Shown here piece by piece: positions 1 through 11,400 of a stretch of DNA of 29,877 nt. Within the stretch, counting starts at the first letter, position 1, and every line of letters begins with the position of its first letter. The notes under the pieces were generated by a model, which did no database searches, was not told the origin of the DNA, and saw nothing but the letters and a program-made list of their open reading frames with translations. Origin of the DNA: Hofstenia miamia (taxonomy: Eukaryota > Xenacoelomorpha > Acoela > Hofsteniidae); contig CABFPE010000306.1 in assembly GCA_900660155.1 (NCBI GenBank), forward strand, positions 380,436-410,312, in the 5' to 3' direction. A program made the position numbers and the translations under genes.

Positions 1-754
1 TGTACAGCAATCATGAATTCGTTGCAACTCTACGAAAAAACCAACCTCCTCTTCTCCGTATGGCCGCATTGAATTGCTTAATTTAGTGTTTGCAACCCCT
101 GGTTGGCTATAAACCGCGGATTTGGAAAAGAATGATGCGAGCATTAAGTCCGTTATCATCGGCAAATTTATTGATGTTGCTTTTATCATAAATATACTAA
201 AAGTATTCCAAAACTCCATTAAAGCTTAATTTATAGCACTTATTTAAGATTAGTACAATAATAAATTAAATAAATAATTAAATCATTTAAATAAATAAAT
301 ATTAATGCTTAATGTAAGTGTTTTCCAAGAAATTTCTTCAAATTCGGAACTTAAGAGGTCAGAAATGACGTCAAACCAATCAATGTCGGTAATGGGATTA
401 AAACAAAAGTAGTAATATTAAAAAATATAAGAAATTTTAAGAATTGGCAACCATTGTTTTGAAAATTTCAGATATGAATTATATAAAAATTAGATATTTT
501 GAAACATTTCAAAATTTCATGAATATCCCCCATTGGCAAGCAAATATAGTCATAATACGACTTTATGGTTTATGATTAAATGATTTCGTAAATTTGGAGA
601 CCCTACAAAATAGCGTAGTATGAATGAACAATGTCTTTCGAGTTCCCCAAGTCGTTGTATTATTTACTCTCTCATGAAATAGAAAATTATTTTAGTATTA
701 AGATGTAAGCAAGTTTATTTTAAGTTTTTGAACTAACCAACGACATAATAGATC
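1..754. other. Intergenic AT-rich DNA, no gene seen
   Basis: No open frame or family match that I can support. A TGACGTCA palindrome lies at 365-372, the same octamer found in the MITE further on. Confidence 0.5.
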
Positions 755-875
755 TTTAAATTCTTTAACTCCAATACTAAATCTCTATTCAAACGTCTGT
801 TTTTCCGGACAAAATGAAAATAGCTAAAATAATACCTCTTCATAAATCTGGGGCACAAATTACAAACCGATCTCA

Positions 876-1109
876 GGCGTTATTGTACTTTAGGGGACCC
901 AGTTTGAGTGACGTCATAAAATGAGTATAAAACTCTAACCCTAACCCCAATCCCTACCCCAAAACTTAAAAATTTTGCAAAAAATTAATCAACAAGATGA
1001 AATGCAATACAATTGCATTGGTTGGGGAGTAGGGTTAGGGTTAAGGTTAGAGTTTAATACCCATTTTATGACGTCACTCAAACTGGGTCCCCTAAAGTAC
1101 AATAACGCC
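876..1109. mobile_element. 234-bp MITE with 48-bp perfect terminal inverted repeats
   Basis: TIRs 876-923 and 1062-1109 are exact inverse copies (start GGCGTTATTGTAC) and extend to about 66 bp with three mismatches. Flanked by a perfect 9-bp target duplication CCGATCTCA (867-875, 1110-1118) that interrupts the LINE PISLLP motif. Each TIR carries TGACGTCA (909-916, 1069-1076) and runs into CTAACCCTAACC-type telomere-like sequence. A 9-bp duplication with GG-starting TIRs fits Merlin or MULE elements. No coding capacity. Confidence 0.93.
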
Positions 1110-1613
1110 CCGATCTCACTATTGCCAATATTTAGTAAAATTTTTGAAAGACTAATAATTATAATAATAAATGACTTTATACAATAGAGTATTTAAATTT
1201 ATAAATAACTACAATTAAATAAATCCAAATCAATTTGGGTTTCGACTTCACTATACCTAAAATTTAGCTTTAATGAAATTAGTTGAAAATTTCAAAGAAA
1301 ATAAATTATTTTCTGCTTGCATATTTATTGACCAAAGAAACGCTTTTGATACAATAGATCATAAGTTATTAAATATGGAATATAAATATAGCATTAGAAG
1401 GCACATTATAATTTATTTAATAATTATCTTGAAAGCCGATGTCAATGTGTTTCAATAGTTTCAACTGATTCAAAACTAAAAGAGATAACATGTGGTGTGC
1501 CATAAGGCTAAATTTTCCGACTATTTTCTTAATGTACATAAATTACTTTCCTAAATTTTTAAATGCATCGGTCTACGTGATTGATGATACAAATATCCAA
1601 GTAAGTTCACCAG

Positions 1614-2281
1614 CAGAAATGCCTAAAAATTAATTTAAATAGATTTTCAAATTTCAAATCGTAAACATCAATTAATTTCAATTGCTATCAAGTAAAATCA
1701 ATTAATTGCAATTAATTTAAATTAATTGACAAATTCCCATTACAATCAGAGATTTTTCATCCCAAAGATGGGATGACCTTTAAAAACTTTCTCATTTCTA
1801 GGTTGGTGGGGCAAGCTGTACGTAGGTTGCACAATAATAAATTGTGGTGCTGAGAAAAGGTTCCAACACATTTGATGTTCGAATATATCTACCATTCCTG
1901 CAAATTTTCTTTTGAAGCAAATCGGTTGCATAATTTATAGTAGCATCAATTTCTCAACTGTGTAATATCATTGATGTTGTAACATGTGTGTTTTCAGCAA
2001 ATTAGAGGGAAACCACTATTTAAAAGATGTTGAGATTATGGAAATGGAAAAACACCGTAATGAAGTGTTTTCCCTACTAATTATTGTTCTATTAAAGCAA
2101 TGCATGATAAAAATGGGCTGTTAGACGACAATTTGTTAATCTTTGTTTCATATGTATTCAATTCATATCTTAAATTTCCAAAACTAAAATTAATTTAAAT
2201 TAATTGCAAAGTAAACAATCAATTAATTAAATTTTGAATTCCTGAAATCATTTAATTTAAATTAATTTTTAGGCATCCCTG
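1614..2281. mobile_element. hAT-type element nested in the LINE
   Basis: TIRs begin CAGAAATGCCTAAAAATT (left) and, inverted, CAGGGATGCCTAAAAATT (right), 25 of 27 bases matching. Flanks are TTCACCAG (1606-1613) and TTCACCTT (2282-2289), an 8-bp target duplication with two changes, as expected for hAT. The interior is rich in palindromic AATTAATTTAAATTAATT. A 61-residue open frame on the minus strand (1746-1931) matches nothing I recognise. Confidence 0.85.
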
Positions 2282-3110
2282 TTCACCTTGCAGGGATATA
2301 TTATTTAAGACTCTTCAATAAAACATAAATGTTTTACAAGATTGGCTCTGTTTTAATCGGATTCTTTAAATTGTAATAAAACCACTCAGATAAGTGTTTT
2401 CAAATTTGCTGAACAAATACCTAAGCTGCAATTAGCGGAAACTGAACATAACATAAATGATTCCTATAAACATTTAGGAATAATAGATAAAACAGTAAGT
2501 TTTGCTGAGCATCTATCTTTTATTTCTAAAAAATCTCCAAACTATGTGGTGTTTTGATGGAAGTAAGACACTTCGTTCCTAAGCACATTACACTACATAC
2601 TGCCAATAATTCAGTATGGTATTTTAATTAATGGTGGTACCTCATACAACATTGCCTATTTTCAAAATTCAAAAAAAGATAATCAGGATCATAAACCTTA
2701 AGCATTCCACTTATACAACTAAACAGTTATTCATAGAATCAAATATGATTACTATTTATGAAATATACATTGTCTAACTCCTTAAGCATGTTATAAAGGT
2801 TAAAAGACAAGAATATCCAATAGAATTTTATAGCTTTAATAAAATAAATCATTCTTTTAACACGAGAGCCCGGGCAGCACATCACACAGTTTTAATAAGA
2901 CTTTATTCAATTATACAACATAATTCAATTGAAGTAAGAGGTATAAACCTACTAAATTTTTATACTCCGAACAATTAAATAATGACAATATTATTACACT
3001 AACTAAAATCCAATACAACAAACTAATAAAGGATATTAAGCTTACAGCAATAATTGGCAAAAATAATTTAATTAATAGAATCTTCCACAAATATATCCAC
3101 ACTTAATTGA

Positions 3111-4500
3111 AATAATTTGAATTAATAAATGCATTAATTTATATTGAGTCACTTATTAGCAAAAATAAGGGGTTGCAATTGAAAAACAATGCGGGCTCTG
3201 ATTAAAAACAGTTTGTTTATTCTGACCATGTCGTTTTTTTCTGAACTTGTCTTCAAATTTCTCCCTAATAATGAGGAAATTAATCGGATTCCGAAAAATC
3301 TATTTCGTTCTAAAGCATTCAAGTATTCACCTGTCAATCTTATTCACTGGGGTTTCATTTTCCTACGTCATCACTCGATCTCCATTCGATTTGTATTGAA
3401 TGCAAGAGTACTCTTTATCATATAATCAATTCTATAGTCTTCCGCAAGTTTAGCTGATTGCAACAGTTCTTTACAGATATTCATATGAATTTAATGGCTA
3501 CAAATGGTAATCTACTTGTACAAATTCGTGATGTTCAGTGTAACATTATCAATCCATCTCGCTGCTTCATTTTATCTCCGTTTTTGATATGACACTGGTT
3601 GACAGTATAAAGAGCGCCTTTAGCACACGTATGCCAACCATTTTGAAACAATTTTAATGCTAAATGGTATTAAATATTTTTATATATTTTGTTTGAAGTA
3701 AAATGTGTGATATGTCAGTAGATTCTTACTAGTAAGAATCATATTTTTGACTGCATATCTATCAAATCAACTTACAAAAATTATTAAAATTTTTACCAAA
3801 AATAAAAATTCCTTGCCTGACAAAAAAAATTCATGGCGTTAGAGGGAATAGGCTTAACCACTATTGATTTTCTAATGCTGCTTTTTTTAATTGGCATGTC
3901 TTGCAAAAATTCAACTTGCTCTGTTTCAATGTTTGCATGTTTTTCACACGCCCCCTCTATGCGTAAGGCGCGTTCCTCCATATCCTTTAGAAAGATAAAT
4001 TGAGTTCATCAGTGCAAACAAATCTAAGACGTGTTTTCCTATTTCGCAAATTTTCTAATAGTAGTGTCATCGATGAAAAACTCAATAATTTCATACTTCT
4101 TCATCAAACTATAGTCTTACACACTTGTAATGTCACCTTTTTCTGACTGGGCCAATCGTCAAAACCTGTTCATAGTTTTCTCTCTACATCATAGCTGAAG
4201 CATTCCTACCTTGCAGTGCTCAGTGCATTTAACTTTTCATTGAATAATATACAAATTTCTTCCATTTGAATTGTAGACGGGGTTTGATACTGAACAAAGC
4301 TGCTGTGCGGCTGGTATGGATCAATATATACTTGAGTAAACAAATCAGATTCTGACTCAAACAAATTGTCTATTCCTGTCAGTGTGTGTTGGTTAACATT
4401 AAATACTTTGCGATTGCATTTGATTTAATCTTGCTAATTAGAAAATTGAAAATTTATAATGAGTATAAATAAATTGATATAATTTTGCATAAACTGACTT
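3111..4500. other. Intergenic, no confident gene
   Basis: AT-rich DNA. Apart from the coding-like segment at 3790-4395 on the minus strand I see no supported feature. Confidence 0.4.
3790..4395 (-). pseudogene. Coding-like segment, unrecognised
   Basis: On the minus strand about 64 codons are open from 4392 to a TAG near 4203, with balanced composition (GIDNLFESESDLFTQVYIDP near its start). A second open stretch, 3793-3981, begins MEERALRIEGACEKH. The piece between has several stops. It could be a decayed transposon protein or a pseudogene. I do not recognise the family and see no splice pattern that makes a clean gene. Confidence 0.25.
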
Positions 4501-4544
4501 ATAATTGTTGACAATTATACATATTTGTTGATTTCTCAAATTTG

Positions 4545-4589
<45 letters not shown>

Positions 4590-4739
4590 TAATATAAGTT
4601 CGATGTCCCGTTCATATTAACTGANATAATTGTTGACAATTATACATATTTGTTGATTTCTCAAATTTGTTCTAATATATATATATATATATATATATAA
4701 TTTTTAATATAAGTTCGATGTCCCGTTCATATTAACTGA
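4501..4739. repeat. Tandem duplication of a ~115-125 bp unit, joined at an N
   Basis: Unit 1 (4501-4624) and unit 2 (4626-4739) are identical except for TA copy number: about 17 TA in unit 1 (4551-4584) and 12 in unit 2. The unknown base N at 4625 lies exactly at the junction. Perfect identity in otherwise decayed DNA suggests a gap-closing or haplotype assembly artefact. Confidence 0.95.
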
Positions 4740-5131
4740 AGCATTAGGAATCATTAAGGCTGGCTCAATTTAAATGTATGTAATTCTTATAAAATAAGAG
4801 TGTATATAACTGAAAAACAACATCTAAATTCAATTAGAGATGTTTACTAAAATTAAAAAACACTATTGCATTCTACAAACTAATCGGCGGAGTAAAGTTT
4901 TAATTTTACCCAATATCACTATATTTTAAACAAATTAATTATGTCAATTTGAACATTTCTGTTTGAAAATCATTCTTATTGGCAATGCGCAACTTTAATG
5001 TAATGCATACATTTGAATGCTCAGGTGCAAAATTTAATGATGGAAATTAATGAAGAGTCGTTGTAATTTGTAAGTGACTGAAAGGGCAATTAAAAATAAA
5101 TTGGGATTGCAACTGTTACGCCTGACAGCAT
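4740..5131. other. Presumed 5' flank of PIK3C3
   Basis: AT-rich, no recognisable core promoter that I can defend. Holds the candidate 20-nt alternative first exon (ATG at 5050, donor GTAAGT at 5070). Confidence 0.3.
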
Positions 5132-5445
5132 ATGACATTCATAACTATGGTTCATGTGTCACTCCTTTGGACGTGTGTCATCACCCGTCTGTATTGCGAT
5201 AGCAATTTACAAAATTGGGAAAGTGTGCCAACTAGTTTTTATGAAGCTGCATTTAGAACGTCATTAGAGGGAACAAGACAATGCCCAACGTATGAAGCGC
5301 TCCTAAAAGATCCTGAATTGAGATATTCTGGATTGGCTTCATCAGAACGTTCTGATCTTTATGTAACGTGTGAAATATGGAATGACAATAGATCTATTTC
5401 ACTTCCTTCTCAAACAGCATATAAATCATTCACTGATCGCTGGTA
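5132..5445 (+). CDS. PIK3C3: PIK3C3 coding exon 1 (start uncertain)
   Basis: Residues 1-104 plus two bases. VPS34 similarity is clear from SLEG (44-47) through [12 protein letters not shown] and SDLYVTC to the donor GTAAGT at 5446. The first 40 residues look like a hydrophobic leader, not the VPS34 N-terminus, so the ATG at 5132 may be wrong. An acceptor-like TTTAG ends at 5256. A 20-nt upstream exon at 5050-5069 (ATG, then a consensus GTAAGT) would join it in frame. Intron 1 is 45 nt. Confidence 0.8.
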
Positions 5446-8400
5446 GTAAGTAGATGTTGTATGTTGGTAGTTTTCTTAATTTATTTGTAGTTGGAATGAG
5501 TGGCTGTCAATGTCTGTACGCATAAAAGACTTACCATTAACAGCTGTAGCTGTTTTCACAGTTTGGGACATTGCTGGCACTAACAAACCCGCCTTGGTTG
5601 GTGGAACTACTATTTCATTGTTTAGTAAGCACGGGTATGGTTATTTTAAGTTATTCTTAATAATTAAATTCACACATTTACAGCGTTTTAGTTGATTATT
5701 TGTCTGTAAAAAATGGATCTGATATCTCAGGAATTATTATTTTGCAATTACATGTACCAAATATTTTATGGATTTTAGTGATGTGATAATCAAAATACAT
5801 ATCATCAGATATTTTTATGATTTTTGAGATTACTATGTATATATCTTTATAATTGAAATCAATTGCAATAACCTAAAACTGCGGCGGATTGTGCAAAATT
5901 TTAATATATATGACATCGGTGCTGTGTCATTAATGAGATTGAGATGGATTCTCTAATAATTCATATAGAATTTTATGGTATTTTTGGTAATTTTGTCTTC
6001 ATCATAGATATATTTCAAACTCATGGGCCATTTTAGAATACAATTCAATTTTACAAGTTTGAAATTTATTGGAAAGTTACCATTAATTCAACAAAAATAT
6101 CATTGAAGATATAATTGATGATCATGAATGGGAAGCTTAAAACTTTTAAGACACCTCCAAAATAATAGGAAATCATCTTTACTATCTATATTTTTGTAAA
6201 ATTTCTGAAGGCTTCTGAATTTGTTTGACAATCTTGTCCCGATCAAAATATTCACTACCCAAACACGAACTTTCCCGAAAATTTACTATCCGAATGCTAC
6301 CCGACATATAGATATTGATTTATTGAATATTTACAATCTTGGATACCTCAAATAGTGATTAACATCAGCCATTGATTGGCATTGTTTAATGTCTTGCATG
6401 TTTCTCAAATGAAGTATTGATGAAAATAAGTTCCTTTTGATAAATCAATCTAAGCTTTGTTGACATTTGCCGCCCGACCCGACAATTTGATGCCCTAACT
6501 AAAACACGAAATCGAGTCAAGTTTAATCGAGTGGTCCATGTTGCTCTCCACTCTTGGCCAACTAGTGTATTTTGATCCGTTACGCTCCCCATTTCAACTA
6601 AATTTTGATCGGGTTCGTGATTAACGGGGTCGTGTCCTAAACAAGACTTTCAGTGTTACTTTTCTTACAGCATTATACAATCGTGGCAATACAGCGCATA
6701 GTTTTGAATGACATTTTATTAAGCGACTGTATGTATGTTTTAATCGTTCATTATTTAAGTGCTTTACGGGAACATCGTTACGAACTTAAGTTGTATCCGG
6801 GAATTGAAGGAGATGGACGGACGCCTTCGATTACGCCAGGACTCTTTGAAGAGAACCAGCACATTTTACGTCTTAAAAAGGTAATTAAATTAGACTTTAA
6901 TTTAAGTTTTAAAAAAATATGGTTTTTGTTATTTTTACTCATTTTCATCAATTAAGAGTACTTTTTAAAATTTATTGGAATTTATATTAGGTGGAGCAGA
7001 GAAGAAGAAAGATACCTATGCCTGGTGTTGACTTCCTTGACAGAATGGCAAATCCCCTTATTTACAGCACTTACGAGGTACTACCATTGAGTTGCTATCT
7101 AATTTTACGCTGACCTTAGAATGAAAAGAGACGCAAAAATCTCATGTTTTTCAACATTGAATTTCCGAAGGTATTCGCTGATGAAGAAGTTTGTCGGGTG
7201 ATTTATTTCGAGCAGGTATTGAACACTCTCTGTTGCAATTGTTTTATTTTGCATTTTTAGGACGGTGAACAACAATTTAATATTTTTCCCAATCCATCCA
7301 TCGTTAAGGTGCTCGATCCTGAAATAGGAATGGTAGGATTTTGATCCCTTCAATATAATTTATTCGTTTCCTGATTCTGTAACGTTACCATTAAGTTTGA
7401 AATTTCAATAAATGTGAGCAAAATGTTATTTACAAAAAATATTTTAATTACCACTTAGAATAAATACATTTATTATACCAAATTTGTACTCTATACTTGT
7501 GATGGTTAAGCTTTGTTCTTTACTGTCTTTGAGATTTATAATAAACTTCTTGGATGTAAAGAAATAAATGGTTTTAGTGTGTATTTAACATAAAGTGAAA
7601 ATATATGACTTGTAAAATCATATAGCCTTAAAAAATTGACTGTACAATTTTACAATTCTAATGCTAAGTACAAATTAATCAAACTTTAGGCACTCTGCAC
7701 CTCATTGAAATTCATGCCACACAAATTATTCTTTGTATTTTTTCATTTTCGACACCTTTTAACTAATGTATCTTTAACTTTTAGCTTTATACCATTCAAG
7801 TAATTTTTCTAAAGTTGAAGAATTGAAGCTGTCTGAATTCGCTTTTCTAGTTGATGATCGACTAAAATATCCACCCCTTAATACTTTTGTAAAGGCTATC
7901 CGTCGTCATCCTAGACAATTAGTAGGTTAGGTGTGTTTTTTTCTGTTACGGAGGTTTACGAAATCATTACTATATTCGACATTGCTGTTTATGGTTTAAG
8001 GTTTAAACCTAAAATTTTACGTTGAAACTGGTTTTTGGAGCATCTCTTTGTCTAAAACTAGTATTGTTGTTAATTGCTGAAAGTATTCCCCCACTTAGGC
8101 CGGTTTTTTATGATATTGGAATATTTTTCAAACATAACATGTGTTGTCTTGTCTATGTTTACATTTAAAGAACAGAGATTGTGGTAGCATTATTTGTGCT
8201 TCTGTTTAGAAGTAGTTACGAAAGTCAACACACCCTATCTAACGTGTGCAATTAAAATAATATTGATCCAAAAACTGAATTAATTTCATGTTCATTTCTT
8301 TCACATATGGTTTGAAATTAATTCTATTTCTATGCATATATTTTACAAGTAATCAAGAATATTATTTTTGGTTTTTCATAGCCGGTTCTTATCTGGCCAT

Positions 8401-11400
8401 TCAGGGTGGTCGCGTTACCTGGAAATCTGGAACTGCCTTGAAATTGAAAGCTACTGCCTTTATTGCCTGGAAATACTATTTTTTATTGCGGTTACATCCA
8501 CTCATCTTGATTTCACGTTTGTGTTAATGTTAAATTCATACATATTTCATTAGTGGCTGCATCAACCATTGGATTTACTTATTGTCTGTAAAATGCTTTA
8601 AGCCAAATATTCCTTACGTTGTCCTATTAACACAATTTATTTAAATTTGAACACCAAGCTTTAACATTTTGTTTGCTATTAGTTTTAGGAGCTGGTTAGC
8701 ATTTCATCATTCGTTTAGGGAATTTATAAATAAAATATTTTATATTTTTTATGAATATTTGTGACAAGGCACATTTTATATAAATATCTGCAGTATTTAG
8801 CCTTTTAAGTTTTTACGTCTAGCACATTTAATTGGCTTGCGACCAACTGTCACCAAATACTGCTAATCTAAGTGTATTCTTTTCTGGCTTTCTACTGTAC
8901 AAATTTATATTATGTCATTGTAAATATGTTGTGATAATCTACCTAAATTCTAATAATTCAAAGATATCACTGGACTAATAAATAATGGGAGGGCAAACAT
9001 TTGAAATTGCAGTTATATCCCATCTTGTTAAGCAAAGCTTGATATCACGAACTATTATATGGACACTTTGACGTGGATTCTCCTTCATCACTTTGGCAAC
9101 AGCTAAAATGAGCTCTTTCGAACTCTGTTGTTTTATTTTGCCTATAGAAGATTATCAGCCTAACTAGGAAGTACACCTGCACTAGAGGTGATACTTTATA
9201 GCTTTTTTAGAAATATTGATTTTACATGGTTATTAAAGCAATTTTAAAGTTTAAGAAGTTTTCCAAATCATTCGATTTGAAGTTTTTTCATTAGCAATCA
9301 CCACAATCAAAAACAGCCTGACTACTCCTTGAACATTTATAATTTATGTTGTCTGCGTAAAATTAGTGAAGTTTCCTATTTTTTTACATTGCTTCTGGTA
9401 ACTCTATATTGCCAAAATTTTTGTTGTTTATATCCAAATGTTTCATGAATTTTTTTAAATCTGTGATGGTTTATTCAAAATCAGTTTAAATTGCCATAGC
9501 TCACGCTCTAAAAAATATTTAAAAAATCTGAGTTGTGACTAATTTAATGTTTGGAATTTATATCTAAAAATGGGGAAAATCAACTTCAACTACAAGATGG
9601 TGAATAACAAATATGTCATTGTTTCTATACAAACTATAATGAGATTGGATAAGGAATTTATGCATTAAAGTTACAAAGGCAGTAGAGAGCAGAAAACCCA
9701 TGTAATATATACAGCCACACAAGAGTCATAACCCAAATAAACTGATAAAATGTGCAAGTCCACAAAAGATGTAACAGTCTACACACATGTACAACCCCAA
9801 AAATTCATATAAACCAAAAAGAAATGCAAAGAGAAACTAACATCATAATAGTGTATTATAGAAACATGTATATGTATAAATCCTACTAATAGCATCACAT
9901 GTATAATTTTTTGGAAAACAAAATTGTCTTTATCATGTAAGTTCATATTTGATATGCCTGTAATGCTTAGCTATGGCAAATATTAAGAGGGGGACTTTTC
10001 TTCATTTTCATTTTAATGCTTTGCGCTAAATTTTCGTACCTAGCATTTGCTGAGAATTTTACTCTCTGTATTCCACGTGGGTAGTCTATCTAAACGCTGG
10101 TCTTTGGAACTTTTGATTTCCCGAGGATTGTGAAGACTTTGATGGCCTTGAAATAATTGTGCGAAAATATGTAAAACCGTTTTGTATCTTTGCAGTAGAA
10201 CAGAAAATTGTGAATTTCTTGTATGACCCTAAAAGGAAAATCGTCTATGTACAAGGAAAATATTCAGTCTTCTCCTTTATTTCAAGTAACCTGATGAAAT
10301 TACAGAGCACAAGTTTGTGATTTTATTTTGAAAATAATGTCATTTAAGGTTTTCAAATGTTTCAATAATCATTTAATGAAGCAAGTAATTTATTTAAAAG
10401 GTACTGGTTAAATAATGATACCAAATTTTATACTAACAAAAGCCTCATGTGTTGTGAACGTTACATAAAAAGTGCACAAGAATAACTACTATCACATCTA
10501 GAACTAGAAATCTACAGTATTTTTAATGTCACTTCCACAAATTTTTATTTGTATTGATACCTATTACAAAATTGCAAATTGAAATGTTTACATAATTTTT
10601 CGCTATTGCGTTTTGAAGCGTGATGGCGAATGTTTTTACAATATATTATAAGGGTGTAAATTTCCAATTATAGAAGTAAAGTCTCGTTCCATGATGCTAT
10701 GTAAATATAAGGTTGCAGAAAAGACCACCCCTACTTGCGCATACGAAACATTCAATATGATATTTCAAAATATCTTTCTCATCCAACATTTCAAGCATGT
10801 TAACAATTTTGCAGTTTTCGGTTGACAAATCGTTTTTCGGCACTGAATCTGAAATTCTCGTTCCCTGGTACCACATCTAATTTTCGAAACTAGGAAACGC
10901 ATCATTAATTTTTGGGCTATCAAATTTACTAATAAATGTGACAGAGTTTAGTACCCTTGTACTAATTCATTAACATTGGCTTTTCTCTAACAAAAATGTT
11001 TTTAAATACATATAAATACTATAATAATTTACAAAATATTAAATAGTCTGTTTTGACTGATTTGCCAACGATTGTCTTGGATAATTATAGCAATTGTACA
11101 AATCTGATGATATTTTTAACTTCAACTAAACAAAATGAGTCTTTTGCACGTGTATCTAATCTGCAAAAGCAAAACATGTTTCTGTACATTTTAGTATGTT
11201 GAAAAGGATTATTTATTTGATTATGTATTATGTGGTTATATCTGTTTGATAAACATGTCTTACTCGTAGTCGAAATTTCATATACGACCTGGGGAATTTC
11301 AATGTCTTATTGACAATAATACACATGTTGAAAAAAGAATGGAAGAAGTATTTAGTGATGCCTTCAAGAACTAATTCAAAAAACAGGATTCTCGGTTATC

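Larger units (their letters stand above)
755..3110 (+). mobile_element. Decayed non-LTR (LINE) retrotransposon, reverse transcriptase remnant
   Basis: Broken reverse-transcriptase reading across three frames with many stops. Recognisable in order: FPDKMKIAKIIPLHKSG (about 805-852); NYKPISLLPIFSKIFERLI, split by the MITE at 876-1109; FIDQRNAFDTIDHKLL (about 1325-1373); TCGVP then DDTNIQ (about 1490-1600), the degenerate catalytic box; DWLCFN after the hAT insertion; YKHLGIIDK (about 2467); FNTRARA (about 2857) and HNSIEVRG near 2925, the usual C-terminal tail of Jockey/CR1-like elements. No endonuclease part is seen, so the copy is 5' truncated. It cannot encode a working protein. Confidence 0.85.

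Noticed and set aside
876..1109. Interstitial telomere scar
   Set aside because: The CCCTAA-like runs are symmetric, short and inside a TIR element with target duplication, so they belong to the MITE rather than a telomere fusion.
975..1187. 70-residue + strand frame
   Set aside because: Its first part crosses the MITE; only the PISLLP tail is real LINE coding sequence.
5132..5200. Possible signal peptide at the start of PIK3C3
   Set aside because: VPS34 is a cytosolic/peripheral membrane kinase; the hydrophobic start more likely reflects a wrong start codon or intron sequence.
8288..8553. Overlapping hydrophobic frames in intron 6
   Set aside because: Not alignable to VPS34 and not flanked by consistent phases; the underlying DNA looks like a transposon end (CAGGGTGG...).
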